The notes: generated from the sequence alone by a model not told the origin. DNA of 64,000 bases from Paenibacillus montaniterrae (GCF_018403185.1 NZ_BOSE01000010.1:164883-228882), one strand, 5' to 3'; positions 52,718-61,961 are shown, numbered from the stretch's first letter. Numbers and translations: made by a program.

Positions 52718-54316
52718 GTGACCAAATATATTTTTGTAACGGGTGGCGTTGTTTCGTCATTAGGAAAAGGGATTACTGCCGCTTCTCTGGGCAGGCTGCT
52801 TAAAAATAGAGGACTCAAGGTTACGATTCAAAAATTTGATCCTTATATTAATGTGGATCCGGGAACAATGAGTCCATACCAGCATGGTGAGGTTTTCGTA
52901 ACAGATGATGGCGCGGAAACTGACCTTGACCTTGGTCACTATGAGCGTTTTATTGACATTAACTTATCGAAAAACAGCAACGTAACTACAGGGAAAATCT
53001 ATTCCAATGTCATTACGAAGGAGCGTCGTGGTGATTATTTGGGTGGAACGGTACAGGTTATTCCTCATATTACGAATGAAATTAAAGAGCGTGTCTTCCG
53101 TGCTGGCAAAGAAACGGGTGCAGATGTCGTCATTACTGAAATCGGCGGCACTGTGGGCGATATCGAAAGCCTGCCTTTCCTAGAAGCAATTCGTCAAATT
53201 AAGAGCGATATTGGTCGCGACAATGTTATGTACGTGCACGTTACCTTGATTCCATATATTAAAGCGGCTGGCGAAGTGAAAACAAAACCGACCCAGCACA
53301 GCGTAAAAGAGCTGCGTTCAATCGGCATTCAGCCAAATGTAATTGTATGCCGTTCAGAATATCCGCTAGCGGAAGATCTTAAGCGTAAAATCGGGCTTTT
53401 CTGTGATATTGATGCGAATGCAGTTGTTGAATGTCTCGATGCTTCAACTCTTTATGAGGTTCCATTGATGCTGCAGGCTCAGGGGCTCGATCAAATCGTG
53501 CTTGATCATTTGAAAATCCAGGCTCCACAAGCTGATATGACGGAATGGACTGCTATGGTTGAGCGTGTAAAATCGCTTAAAAACAATGTAGAGATTGCGA
53601 TTGTCGGCAAATATGTTGCGCTGCATGACGCTTATCTAAGTATTGCAGAGGCGCTGCGCCACGCTGGAATAGCGCTTGATGCCGATGTGTCGATTCGCTG
53701 GGTTGATGCAGAGGAAGTTAACGATAACAACGTTGCTGACCTGCTGAACGGCGTAGACGGCATTCTTGTGCCTGGCGGCTTCGGCGACAGAGGAATCGAA
53801 GGGAAAATTACTGCGATTCGCCATGCGCGTGAACAGAAGGTTCCTTTCTTTGGCATTTGCCTTGGCATGCAGGTAGCGGTCATCGAATTTGCTCGCAATG
53901 TACTTGGCTTGTCCGGTGCGAACAGCTCGGAAATTAACGCATCAACGCCTTATCCGGTCATTGATTTGCTGCCGGACCAAAAGGATATTGCTGATATGGG
54001 CGGAACAATGCGTTTGGGCTTGTATCCGTGCAAAGTGATGGAAGGCACCAATGCTTTTACTGCTTATAATGAAGAGCTTGTATACGAGCGTCATCGCCAT
54101 CGCTACGAATTCAACAATGAGTATCGTGAAGCACTCGAGGAAGCAGGGCTAGTCATTTCCGGAACATCTCCAGATGGTCGTCTTGTCGAGATGGTTGAAG
54201 TGAAGGATCATCCTTGGTTTCTAGCTGTGCAATTCCATCCGGAATTTACATCAAGACCGAATCGTCCTCAGCGACTTTTCCACCGATTTGTAGAGGCTTC
54301 GTTAAATCAGCAGTAA
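52718..54316 (+). CDS. pyrG: CTP synthase
   Basis: Amidates UTP to CTP with glutamine. 532 residues; GTG 52718 is chosen because GGAGGG lies ten bases upstream and the resulting MTKYIFVTGGVVSSLGKG start is exactly that of the family. Synthetase domain (1-265) with the P-loop region SSLGKG; glutaminase domain with PGGFGDRG, FFGICLGMQ (nucleophile Cys) and the His/Glu pair in VQFHPEF. Expression is probably set by CTP level through the leader attenuator. Confidence 0.97.
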   Translation: MTKYIFVTGGVVSSLGKGITAASLGRLLKNRGLKVTIQKFDPYINVDPGTMSPYQHGEVFVTDDGAETDLDLGHYERFIDINLSKNSNVTTGKIYSNVITKERRGDYLGGTVQVIPHITNEIKERVFRAGKETGADVVITEIGGTVGDIESLPFLEAIRQIKSDIGRDNVMYVHVTLIPYIKAAGEVKTKPTQHSVKELRSIGIQPNVIVCRSEYPLAEDLKRKIGLFCDIDANAVVECLDASTLYEVPLMLQAQGLDQIVLDHLKIQAPQADMTEWTAMVERVKSLKNNVEIAIVGKYVALHDAYLSIAEALRHAGIALDADVSIRWVDAEEVNDNNVADLLNGVDGILVPGGFGDRGIEGKITAIRHAREQKVPFFGICLGMQVAVIEFARNVLGLSGANSSEINASTPYPVIDLLPDQKDIADMGGTMRLGLYPCKVMEGTNAFTAYNEELVYERHRHRYEFNNEYREALEEAGLVISGTSPDGRLVEMVEVKDHPWFLAVQFHPEFTSRPNRPQRLFHRFVEASLNQQ

Positions 54317-54348
54317 TTATTTAAAATTCAAGAGTAATTTCCATTTAA

Positions 54349-54377
54349 GAAGGATTCTACCATTGGGCAGCGAATAC
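54349..54377 (+). promoter_or_regulatory. Putative SigH promoter for spo0F
   Basis: GAAGGATTC (54349-54357) and AGCGAATAC (54369-54377) match the SigH -35 (RnAGGAWWW) and -10 (RnnGAATWW) elements, with an 11-base gap, slightly short. In B. subtilis spo0F has a SigH promoter. Confidence 0.5.
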
Positions 54378-54452
54378 ACTTATTATAACGTGTTTCGTAT
54401 TATAGCCACTTAGTGGTACACGGGCTGTGCAAGCTTAGGGGGTAGAATTTGT

Positions 54453-54836
54453 TTGGAAAAGCAAAGAGTACTCATCGTCGATGATCAGAACGGAATCAGA
54501 CTTCTTCTGATGGAAGTATTTAATAGTGAAGGCTATCAGACCTATCAAGCCTCCAACGGCAGGATGGCTTTGGAGATTGTACGCAATGAGCGCCCGGATC
54601 TAGTGCTGTTGGACATGAAAATACCTGGAATGGATGGCTTGGAAATACTCAAGCATATCAAATTGTTCGACCCGACCATTACTGTCATTATGATGACAGC
54701 ATACGGGGAGCTTGATATGATCAATCAAGCGACAGAGTTGGGTGCAGTCAAGCATTTCACGAAACCGTTCGACATCGATGAGCTTCGTCTGGAAGTAAAT
54801 TATCAGCTAAGCGGACGAAGCAAGCTGAATTCTTGA
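54453..54836 (+). CDS. spo0F: Sporulation phosphorelay protein
   Basis: Single-domain response regulator that passes phosphate from sporulation kinases to Spo0B. 127 residues with only a receiver: acidic Asp10-Asp11, phospho-acceptor Asp54 in LLDMKIPGMDG, Thr in MMTAYGE and Lys in HFTKPFD. TTG start at 54453, ten bases after AGGGGG. Very close to B. subtilis Spo0F, and positioned between pyrG and murA/rho as there (the intervening fbaA-type genes are absent). Confidence 0.93.
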   Translation: MEKQRVLIVDDQNGIRLLLMEVFNSEGYQTYQASNGRMALEIVRNERPDLVLLDMKIPGMDGLEILKHIKLFDPTITVIMMTAYGELDMINQATELGAVKHFTKPFDIDELRLEVNYQLSGRSKLNS

Positions 54837-54858
54837 ATAGCTGAAAGGTCATGGTGAG

Positions 54859-54897
54859 AAGCGTCGCTACATTGATCGTAGCGATGCTTTTGTCATT
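54859..54897 (+). terminator. Intrinsic terminator after spo0F
   Basis: AAGCGTCGCTAC (54859-54870) pairs with GTAGCGATGCTT (54878-54889), followed by TTGTCATTTT. Confidence 0.75.
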
Positions 54898-54933
54898 TTG
54901 GGACAACAAGCGGTAGGAAATCGCAACACACTA

Positions 54934-54942
54934 TGCTATAAT
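54934..54942 (+). promoter_or_regulatory. Extended -10 promoter candidate for murA
   Basis: TGC-TATAAT is a TGn-extended -10 element without a clear -35. It would give a 190-nt leader to murA. Confidence 0.5.
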
Positions 54943-55026
54943 ATCGTTGAAATAAAATAGAGCGAAATAATAGACTATTTTTCGATAGATATATGTGTAA
55001 TAGAAACAAGGACAAGGGATACATGT

Positions 55027-55102
55027 AAACCGCCTATTGTCAGCGCGCTGCCTCATTCGTCTCGTTAAGTTGACCGTGGAGCACGCTTTATGGCGGTTTT
55101 TA
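55027..55102 (+). promoter_or_regulatory. Terminator-like hairpin in the murA leader
   Basis: AAACCGCC (55027-55034) pairs with GGCGGTTT (55092-55099), continued by TTTA. Inside, AGCGCGCT and AGCACGCT pair with one mismatch. It lies between the putative promoter and the ATG at 55143, so it could act as an attenuator. Confidence 0.5.
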
Positions 55103-55142
55103 CTATGTTGACTTCCAGGCTAACGGGAGGACCAATAGATTA

Positions 55143-56396
55143 ATGGAGAAATTAATGATACGCGGCGGAAAGCCACTACATGGAACGGTAACCATTAGCG
55201 GTGCCAAAAACAGCGCGATTGCTCTACTGCCTGCCGCAGTACTGGCTGATACAGAGGTAATTCTTGACAACCTGCCGAATATTAGCGATGTTGCGATTTA
55301 TAGTGAACTATTAGAAGAGTTAGGCGCCAAGGTTAAGCGCCGAGATGATGAGATTCGCATTGATCCATCACAGCTTGTATCCAAGCCGATGCCCAATGGC
55401 AAAGTAAAAAAGCTGCGTGCATCGTATTATTTGATGGGAGCGCTGCTAGGGCGCTTTGGGGAAGCAACAATTGGCATGCCTGGTGGCTGTAATTTTGAGC
55501 CCCGGCCAATTGATCAGCATATTAAAGGCTTCGAGGCGCTTGGCGCAGTCGTAACCAATGAGCAGGGCGCGCTACATATCAGGGCAAAGCAGCTTCGCGG
55601 CGCTAAAATTTACCTGGATGTAGCAAGTGTCGGTGCTACAATTAATATTATGCTGGCTGCATCGCGAGCAGATGGCGTAACCGTCATTGAAAATGCTGCC
55701 AAGGAGCCTGAAATCGTTGATGTTGCTACACTTTTAACAGCAATGGGCGCTAAAATAAAAGGCGCAGGAACTGAAACGATTCGTATTGAAGGCGTTAAGG
55801 AAATGAAAGGCTGTCGTCATTCTATTATTTCAGATCGAATTCAAGCAGGCACTTATATGATTATGGCTGCTGCAACTCGCGGCAATGTATTGGTAGATAA
55901 TGTGATCCCGAAGCATCTTGAGGCTTTGACAGCCAAGCTCGAAGAGATGGGCGTTGAGGTACAGGAGTACGATGAGTCGATTCGCATTATCGGCAAGCCG
56001 TCCTACAATGCTGTCGATGTCAAGGCGCTAGTCTACCCGGGCTTTCCAACTGATTTGCAGTCGCCGATGACTTCGCTGCTCACTTGTGCGCAAGGGACGA
56101 GCCTGCTGTCGGATTATGTGTATGGCACGCGCTTTAAGCATGTGCCGGAGCTGACGCTTATGGGCGCTAACATTCGCGTAGAGGGCCGTACAGCGATCAT
56201 CGAAGGCGGAAAGCTGTCTGCAGCCAAGGTAAAGGCGGCTGATTTGCGCGCGGGTGCTGCACTTGTCGTGGCGGCACTAACAGTTCAGGATGAAGTTACC
56301 GAAATAACTAATGTAGAGTATATTGATCGCGGCTATGATCGGCTCGTAGAAAATTTAAGAAATCTGGGTGCAGACGTATGGCGCGAGCACGATTAA
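55143..56396 (+). CDS. murA: UDP-N-acetylglucosamine 1-carboxyvinyltransferase
   Basis: First committed step of peptidoglycan synthesis: transfers enolpyruvate from PEP to UDP-GlcNAc. 417 residues, full length. GAKNSAIALLPAAVLA contains the conserved Lys22-Asn23, and GGCNFEPRPIDQH carries the catalytic Cys116, so fosfomycin sensitivity is expected. Closing block NVEYIDRGYDRLVENL is typical. Position before rho corresponds to murAB (murZ) of B. subtilis. GGGAGGAC lies about eleven bases before the ATG. Confidence 0.96.
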   Translation: MEKLMIRGGKPLHGTVTISGAKNSAIALLPAAVLADTEVILDNLPNISDVAIYSELLEELGAKVKRRDDEIRIDPSQLVSKPMPNGKVKKLRASYYLMGALLGRFGEATIGMPGGCNFEPRPIDQHIKGFEALGAVVTNEQGALHIRAKQLRGAKIYLDVASVGATINIMLAASRADGVTVIENAAKEPEIVDVATLLTAMGAKIKGAGTETIRIEGVKEMKGCRHSIISDRIQAGTYMIMAAATRGNVLVDNVIPKHLEALTAKLEEMGVEVQEYDESIRIIGKPSYNAVDVKALVYPGFPTDLQSPMTSLLTCAQGTSLLSDYVYGTRFKHVPELTLMGANIRVEGRTAIIEGGKLSAAKVKAADLRAGAALVVAALTVQDEVTEITNVEYIDRGYDRLVENLRNLGADVWREHD

Positions 56397-56412
56397 TCTA
56401 GCTTGAATTGGT

Positions 56413-56450
56413 ATTGCCCGAATAGATTTCATAGATTCGGGCAATGCTAT
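56413..56450 (+). terminator. Hairpin between murA and rho
   Basis: ATTGCCCGAAT (56413-56423) pairs perfectly with ATTCGGGCAAT (56434-56444). GCTATTTA follows, a weak T-tract, so partial termination is more likely than complete. Confidence 0.55.
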
Positions 56451-56498
56451 TTAAACAGCAGTAACAAGTTTTATATTTTATTATAAAGTGGTGAGAGC

Positions 56499-57872
56499 AT
56501 GTCAGATCTTCAAATTGCGGATTTGGAGAACATGAAGTTGACGGAGCTGTATAAGCTCGCAAAACAATACCAGATTCCTTATTATGGTCAATTAAAGAAA
56601 AAGGAACTTATTTTTGCAATTCTTCGAGCTCAGGCAGAGAAGAGCGGTTTTTTATTTATGGAAGGCATACTGGAAGTATTGCCAGACGGCTATGGATTCT
56701 TGCGTCCTATCAATTACTTGCCAAGTAAAGAAGATATTTATATTTCAGCCTCGCAAATTAAAAAGTTTGACTTGCGCAATGGCGACCTGGTTTCAGGTAA
56801 ATGCAGATTGCCTAAAGAATCTGAACGCTATTACGGATTGCTTCAAGTAAATGCAGTTAACGGTGAAAGTCCGGAAACCGCGGCAGAACGGTTGCACTTC
56901 CCTGCGCTTACACCTCTCTATCCGGAGAAGAAGCTAGTGCTGGAAACGAAAAAGAGTAATCTTTCCACGCGGATTATGGATTTGCTTGCCCCTGTAGGCC
57001 TCGGACAGCGCGGACTCATTGTGGCTCCTCCAAAAGCAGGTAAAACACTACTCTTAAAAGAAATTGCCAACAGTATTTCAACCAACCATCCAGATATCGA
57101 GCTTTTTATATTGCTTATTGACGAGCGTCCAGAAGAAGTTACAGATATGCAGCGTTCTGTAAAAGGTGAAGTAGTTGCTTCTACCTTTGATGAGCTGCCT
57201 GAAAATCATATTAAGGTAGCTGAACTTGTGCTTGAACGAGCGCTTCGTCTTGTCGAGCATAAAAAGGATGTCGTTATTTTGCTTGATAGTATTACGAGGC
57301 TCGCAAGAGCGTTCAACCTGCATGTGCCTCCATCTGGACGTACGCTTAGCGGTGGAATTGATCCAGCGGCGTTTCACCGTCCGAAGCGCTTTTTCGGCTC
57401 GGCGCGCAACGTCGAGGAAGGCGGCAGCTTAACGATTCTAGCAACAGCCTTGATTGAGACGGGCTCTCGTATGGACGATATCATTTACGAGGAATTTAAA
57501 GGCACGGGCAATATGGAGCTTCATTTGGATCGCAAGCTGGCGGAGCGCCGTATATTCCCTGCAATCGATATTCGTCGTTCAGGCACGCGTCGTGAGGAGA
57601 TGCTGCTTACCCAGGAAGAGCTGGATAAAGTGTGGGCGATTCGTAAAAATATGAACGACTCCTTCGAGTTTGTCGATCAATTTTTGAAGAAGATGAGAGA
57701 CTCGGAAAACAACGAGCAGTTTTTAATGTCATTGGATGTATCCTCTGACGGCCCTAAAGTAGAAAGCTTGAAAAAGACAGATGCTACGGCTTTGAAGCGG
57801 CCAACTACAACGACTGCACGCAAAACGACAACAACAACAAAAACAACATCATCGACTCATTCAACGAAGTAG
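56499..57872 (+). CDS. rho: Transcription termination factor Rho
   Basis: RNA-dependent helicase that ends transcription. 457 residues: N-terminal Rho_N helix-extended-loop (LKLTELYKLAKQYQIPYYG-like region, about 8-45), cold-shock RNA-binding domain (about 55-125; GILEVLPDGYGFLR), and ATPase domain with P-loop PPKAGKTLL and Walker B DVVILLDSITR. The last 20 residues are a Thr/Lys tail unlike the compact end of B. subtilis Rho. GTGGTGAGAG precedes the ATG. Confidence 0.96.
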   Translation: MSDLQIADLENMKLTELYKLAKQYQIPYYGQLKKKELIFAILRAQAEKSGFLFMEGILEVLPDGYGFLRPINYLPSKEDIYISASQIKKFDLRNGDLVSGKCRLPKESERYYGLLQVNAVNGESPETAAERLHFPALTPLYPEKKLVLETKKSNLSTRIMDLLAPVGLGQRGLIVAPPKAGKTLLLKEIANSISTNHPDIELFILLIDERPEEVTDMQRSVKGEVVASTFDELPENHIKVAELVLERALRLVEHKKDVVILLDSITRLARAFNLHVPPSGRTLSGGIDPAAFHRPKRFFGSARNVEEGGSLTILATALIETGSRMDDIIYEEFKGTGNMELHLDRKLAERRIFPAIDIRRSGTRREEMLLTQEELDKVWAIRKNMNDSFEFVDQFLKKMRDSENNEQFLMSLDVSSDGPKVESLKKTDATALKRPTTTTARKTTTTTKTTSSTHSTK

Positions 57873-57980
57873 TCGCTTTGAACGAACGGGCATATGCCGA
57901 CATGCCTCTTCTGATGGTTGTTGTTTAAATGCCGTCTGCCGCTGCCATGCATATTTGCGGTGGATGTTTAGGAGGGCAAC

Positions 57981-59237
57981 ATGAATCTCGTATATGCAGA
58001 TAAGCAAGGAAATGTATATGATCATCCCTATTATGTCGGGTTAGCTCGCAGCGGTGATATGATCGTTGAAATTATGGAGGATGAGCTGATTCCGTTGCCG
58101 GATGGCGCTACACTGGTAAGCCTGCCCTTCAGCAAGCCGATTGCGCTTGACCCTGAGACGGGTGAGATGCAGGTTGTTGAGGATGATGTGCAAGCTGTCG
58201 GCGCGCTGCTGCCGCAAGGCTATACTCGCTTGAATGTGCCAGCGTATGTAAAATCCGACCCGAACGAGAAGCTTCCGTTATTCGGCTACACAGCTGTTGT
58301 ATGGAAGGATGACCAGTTTTATGTCACAGCAGAGCAATGCGATGATCCTGAGAAATGGGATCCCGAAAATTGCGATCGCCAGGAGCTGAAGCTGGAAGTC
58401 GATCGCTTGCTTACGACTTATCCTGAAAATCGGCTGTATCAGCATTTGTCCAACTGTGCGTTGGGGTATGAATGCTTGACGGCTTCCAATACCTTTCTCA
58501 ATCGTTGGGAAGGCGGCGTGCCCGTATCCTATTCCTGCAACGCGGGCTGTTTTGGCTGCATTTCCGAGCAGCCGGATGATAGCGGCTTTCCGGCTCCCCA
58601 GACGCGGATGAACTTTCGTCCAAGCGTTGAGGAGGTTGCCCAGGTTATGTTGGAGCATCTCAAGCATCCGGATTCGATTATCAGCTTTGGACAAGGCTGT
58701 GAGGGCGAGCCGAGCACACAGGTTAAAATAATCGTGGAAGCGATGAAGCAGGTACGCAGTCAGACTCAGATGGGCTATATTAATATTAATACCAATGCAG
58801 GCTTGACTGATTTTATTCGGGCAATCGTCGATGCGGGCCTTGATTTAATGCGCGTAAGTACCATTAGCGCAATCGAGGAGCATTATAACGCTTACTATCG
58901 TCCGCGCGGCTATACGCTGAAAAATGTGGAAAAATCGCTTATTTATGCTGCGGAGCAAGGGGTTTATACCTCTATCAACTACTTGATCTTCCCGGGTGTT
59001 ACAGATCGTGAGGAAGAGATGGAGGCGATGATTGATTTCTGCAAGCGAACAAAGCTTAAGCTTATTCAGATGCGGAATTTGAATATTGATCCGGAGAGCT
59101 ATCTCAGCCTTATTCCGAAGGCACAAGGCGAAATTTATGGCATGAAGCAAATGCTGCAAATTTTCCGCGAGGAGCTGCCTGATGTCGTTATTGGCTCTTA
59201 TTCCCATGTACCGCCAGCACAGTTTAGAAGGAAATAA
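57981..59237 (+). CDS. Radical SAM protein
   Basis: 418 residues. CNAGCFGC is the CX3CX2C iron-sulfur motif of radical SAM enzymes (about residue 185); SFGQGCEGEP is a GGE-like SAM-binding segment, and ISAIEEHYNAYYRPRGY and LIFPGVTDREEEME lie in the barrel. An N-terminal domain of about 170 residues is unlike characterised families. GGAGGGC precedes the ATG. It lies 108 bases after rho with no terminator between, so the two may be co-transcribed. No C-terminal SPASM-type Cys cluster is seen. Substrate unknown. Confidence 0.85.
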   Translation: MNLVYADKQGNVYDHPYYVGLARSGDMIVEIMEDELIPLPDGATLVSLPFSKPIALDPETGEMQVVEDDVQAVGALLPQGYTRLNVPAYVKSDPNEKLPLFGYTAVVWKDDQFYVTAEQCDDPEKWDPENCDRQELKLEVDRLLTTYPENRLYQHLSNCALGYECLTASNTFLNRWEGGVPVSYSCNAGCFGCISEQPDDSGFPAPQTRMNFRPSVEEVAQVMLEHLKHPDSIISFGQGCEGEPSTQVKIIVEAMKQVRSQTQMGYININTNAGLTDFIRAIVDAGLDLMRVSTISAIEEHYNAYYRPRGYTLKNVEKSLIYAAEQGVYTSINYLIFPGVTDREEEMEAMIDFCKRTKLKLIQMRNLNIDPESYLSLIPKAQGEIYGMKQMLQIFREELPDVVIGSYSHVPPAQFRRK

Positions 59238-59255
59238 GCGGCTCATCTTTTTCAT

Positions 59256-59284
59256 TGCAATTGCATGACCGTTCTGTTAATATA
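59256..59284 (+). promoter_or_regulatory. SigA-type promoter for rpmE
   Basis: TTGCAA (59256-59261), a 17-bp spacer and TAATAT (59279-59284), 60 bases before the rpmE start. Confidence 0.55.
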
Positions 59285-59343
59285 TTTTTATGTGCATATA
59301 ACTCTGGTCCGCATGAGATCCAGGGCAGAAAGAGGTGAACGAG

Positions 59344-59541
59344 ATGAAACAAGGTATTCATCCGACATACAACGCCGTTACAGCTACTTGCGCTTGTGGC
59401 AACACGTTCGAAACAGGTTCTGTTAAACAGAACATTCGTGTAGAGATCTGTTCCGCATGTCATCCATTTTTCACTGGTAAGCAAAAGTTTGTAGACGCGG
59501 GCGGCCGTGTAGATCGTTTCAAAAAGAAATACGGAATGTAA
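59344..59541 (+). CDS. rpmE: 50S ribosomal protein L31
   Basis: 65 residues. Zinc-binding form (C+): CAC near residue 16 and CSAC near 36, so it is displaced by the zinc-free paralogue under zinc starvation in B. subtilis. ATG 59344 follows AAAGAGGTG at seven bases; GTG 59335 overlaps that RBS. Ending DRFKKKYGM is typical. Directly followed by a terminator. Confidence 0.95.
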   Translation: MKQGIHPTYNAVTATCACGNTFETGSVKQNIRVEICSACHPFFTGKQKFVDAGGRVDRFKKKYGM

Positions 59542-59575
59542 TAGATTTCGTAAGTGTGCCTGAATCGGGCGACAT

Positions 59576-59619
59576 AAAAAAGCCTTTAGTCCTCTATGAT
59601 GAGCTAAAGGCTTTTTGTT
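59576..59619 (+). terminator. Intrinsic terminator after rpmE
   Basis: AAAAAAGCCTTTAG (59576-59589) and CTAAAGGCTTTTT (59604-59616) form the stem, ending in TTTTTGTTG. Confidence 0.92.
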
Positions 59620-59696
59620 GTTGGACAAGCCAGCATATTTGGCGGGCTTTTATCCTGGTTCAAGCTAGCCAAATATATGTAACAACAGATGAAAGG

Positions 59697-59725
59697 TTGC
59701 ACTTTTAGTCATATTGTAATATACT
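59697..59725 (+). promoter_or_regulatory. SRP RNA promoter
   Basis: TTGCAC (59697-59702), a 17-bp spacer and TATACT (59720-59725), seven bases before the RNA 5' end. Confidence 0.8.
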
Positions 59726-59732
59726 GTTTCTT

Positions 59733-60004
59733 GCCGTGCTAGATGGGGAGGTAGCGGTGCCCTGTAACTCGCAATCCGCTATAGCGAGGTTGAATTCCTA
59801 TCTTAGGTGTTGTCGATGTGAGGTTTGACGTCTGCAAGTAGTGTTGACAGTGGGGTCCTTCGCAATGGACGCTTATGAACCTGGTCAGGTCCGGAAGGAA
59901 GCAGCCATAAGTAAGTTAGTTCATGTGCCGAGGGAGTGCCTTGCTCGAGCTATGCAGCAGGAAGGTCGCTCGGATCGTTTCTATCGACGATAGGTGCACG
60001 GTTC
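59733..60004 (+). ncRNA. scr: Signal recognition particle RNA (scRNA, large Bacillus type)
   Basis: About 270 nt, the long form with Alu domain. The 5' and 3' ends pair (GCCGTGC, 59733-59739, with GCACGGT, 59996-60002). GGTAGCGGTGCCCTGTAACT (from about 59753) matches the Alu-domain region of B. subtilis scRNA, and the helix 8 block GGTCAGGTCCGGAAGGAAGC (about 59883-59902), which binds Ffh, is fully conserved. It lies directly before dnaX, as in B. subtilis. Confidence 0.95.
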
Positions 60005-60032
60005 CTACATAATGATCATAGTAAAGTTCATA

Positions 60033-60077
60033 CTACCTGCCCGGGTGCAAGCGCTGCTTGTCTGGGCAGGTATTTTG
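60033..60077 (+). terminator. Intrinsic terminator of the SRP RNA gene
   Basis: TACCTGCCC (60033-60041) pairs with GGGCAGGTA (60064-60072), followed by TTTTG. Confidence 0.88.
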
Positions 60078-60139
60078 CTATTATTTAACCAAATTGCACT
60101 AATCGAAAATGTCACTTCGCGTACATTAACAACATGTAG

Positions 60140-60145
60140 TATAAT
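60140..60145 (+). promoter_or_regulatory. -10 element candidate for dnaX
   Basis: TATAAT 53 bases before the dnaX start, with only a poor TTCGCG -35 at 18 bp. Confidence 0.35.
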
Positions 60146-60197
60146 AAAATGGCGCAATAGCATTCGCTATTGAACCAGAAGCAAGGGAGATCGTAAC

Positions 60198-61940
60198 GTG
60201 TCACATATAGCTCTATATCGTTCTTGGCGTCCGCAGATGTTCAAGGATATGGTCGGACAACAGCATATTATACAGACGCTACAAAATGCGATACGTGAAC
60301 AGCGTGTGTCACATGCTTATTTGTTCAATGGTCCTCGCGGTACTGGAAAAACTACGACTGCCAAAGTGTTGGCTAAAGCTGTAAACTGTATGCACGGTCC
60401 AGCGATTGAGCCATGTAATGCATGTGCAACTTGCATTGGAATTACTGAAGGACATATTATGGATGTAGTAGAAATTGATGCAGCATCCAACCGTGGTATT
60501 GATGAAATAAGAGATATTCGCGATAAGGTACGCTATGCGCCAACAGAAGTGCGGTATAAGGTATACATTATTGACGAGGTTCACATGCTCACAGCGGAGG
60601 CTTTTAATGCTTTGCTGAAGACGCTGGAGGAGCCGCCCGCACACGTTATTTTTATTTTAGCAACTACCGAGCCGCACAAGCTGCCTGCTACGATTATCTC
60701 TCGTTGTCAGCGCTTTGATTTTAGGCAGGTATCTACAGAGGAGCAGGTAGCTCGTTTGCGCGAGATTTGCCAGGAGGAAGGCATTGAAGCGACAGACGAG
60801 GCTCTATCGTATATTGCTCGTCTGTCTGAAGGTGGAATGCGTGATGCAATCAGCTTGCTGGAGCAAACCTCGGCTTTCGCCAATCGGCAAATTACCCTTG
60901 AAGCTGCAGTTGATGTCACTGGCGGAATTGCTGCTGAGCAATTTTACGAGCTGGCAGAGGCGATACAGCATAAAAATGCCGCCTCAATGCTGTCTCTTGT
61001 AGAAAGCTTGATGCAGGCTGGCAAAAGCCCGGACAAATGCCTGGAAAACCTAATGTATTATTTCCGTGATTTGTTAGTGCTCAAGCTAGCAAATGGCGGA
61101 GATACTGCGACTGAACGGATTGTCGATGCTGAACGCTTTCGCGCGATGGCTTCAGCTTACTCGGCTGACGAGCTGTTTCGAATGATTGAAATTCTCAATC
61201 ATTATCAGCAGGAGCTTAAGCATGCCGCACAGCCGCAAACCTTGCTCGAAGTAGCGCTATTAAAGCTATGTGCTTCAAGTGATGGTGGTGCTCAGCGCGC
61301 TGCTGAAGCGGGCTCTGAGGAGATTGCTCAGCTTCGTCAGCAGGTGCAGCAGCTGGAGAGCCAACTGGCCAAGCTGTTAAAGCAAGGGATTGTCGCTGCT
61401 CCGGCACAGCAGCAGCAAGAGCGGCAAGCGCCGCGGCGAAGCTTTGCTGCAAGCGGAATCAATCGTCCCAAAGTTAAGCTGGACCGCTTTATTTCAGCAC
61501 TGCAGGGGCAGGAGACGCAAGAAGCCCGCATGAAGTGGGGCGACATTATGATGCGGGTCAAGGATCGCAAAGTAACGGTGCAGGCATGGCTGAAGGACAG
61601 TGAGCTGGTTGCTGCTGTTGAGGGACAGCTGCTGCTTACCTTCAAAAATGATATGCATCGCGAAATGACCGAGCGCCCTTCTCATCGTGAAATTATTGAG
61701 CAGGTGGCCTCGGAAGTAATGAACCGTCCGTATCAATTGGTCACAGTAATGCTGAAGGATTGGCAAGCAGCGGTTGACGGCAATCAAGAGCCGGCAGTAG
61801 AGTCGCTTGAGCTGGAGCCTGAGCATATTGCTGGGCCAGAAGCCAATATAGGCAATAATCAGAATGGCAATAATCAGCCTGAATGGATCGAAGAGGCATA
61901 TAAGCTGTTCGGTGAGGAGCTAGTTGTTGTCAAAGAATAA
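60198..61940 (+). CDS. dnaX: DNA polymerase III subunits gamma and tau
   Basis: Clamp-loader ATPase of the replicative polymerase. 580 residues; GTG start after AAGGGAGA. Walker A GPRGTGKTTTAK, zinc-binding cysteines in CMHGPAIEPCNACATC, Walker B VYIIDEVHM, and the sensor segment ILATTEPHKLPATIISRCQRFDF (read in pieces). The C-terminal tau region has a Gln-rich coiled coil (about 370-410) and a basic stretch. No E. coli-type A AAA AAG slippery site was noticed. First of the dnaX-ybaB-recR group. Confidence 0.95.
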   Translation: MSHIALYRSWRPQMFKDMVGQQHIIQTLQNAIREQRVSHAYLFNGPRGTGKTTTAKVLAKAVNCMHGPAIEPCNACATCIGITEGHIMDVVEIDAASNRGIDEIRDIRDKVRYAPTEVRYKVYIIDEVHMLTAEAFNALLKTLEEPPAHVIFILATTEPHKLPATIISRCQRFDFRQVSTEEQVARLREICQEEGIEATDEALSYIARLSEGGMRDAISLLEQTSAFANRQITLEAAVDVTGGIAAEQFYELAEAIQHKNAASMLSLVESLMQAGKSPDKCLENLMYYFRDLLVLKLANGGDTATERIVDAERFRAMASAYSADELFRMIEILNHYQQELKHAAQPQTLLEVALLKLCASSDGGAQRAAEAGSEEIAQLRQQVQQLESQLAKLLKQGIVAAPAQQQQERQAPRRSFAASGINRPKVKLDRFISALQGQETQEARMKWGDIMMRVKDRKVTVQAWLKDSELVAAVEGQLLLTFKNDMHREMTERPSHREIIEQVASEVMNRPYQLVTVMLKDWQAAVDGNQEPAVESLELEPEHIAGPEANIGNNQNGNNQPEWIEEAYKLFGEELVVVKE

Positions 61941-61961
61941 ATTTTTATGAGGTGAAGAAAA

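Noticed and set aside
60198..61940. Programmed frameshift producing a short gamma form of DnaX
   Set aside because: No A-AAA-AAG slippery heptamer with downstream hairpin was noticed, and Bacilli generally make only tau.
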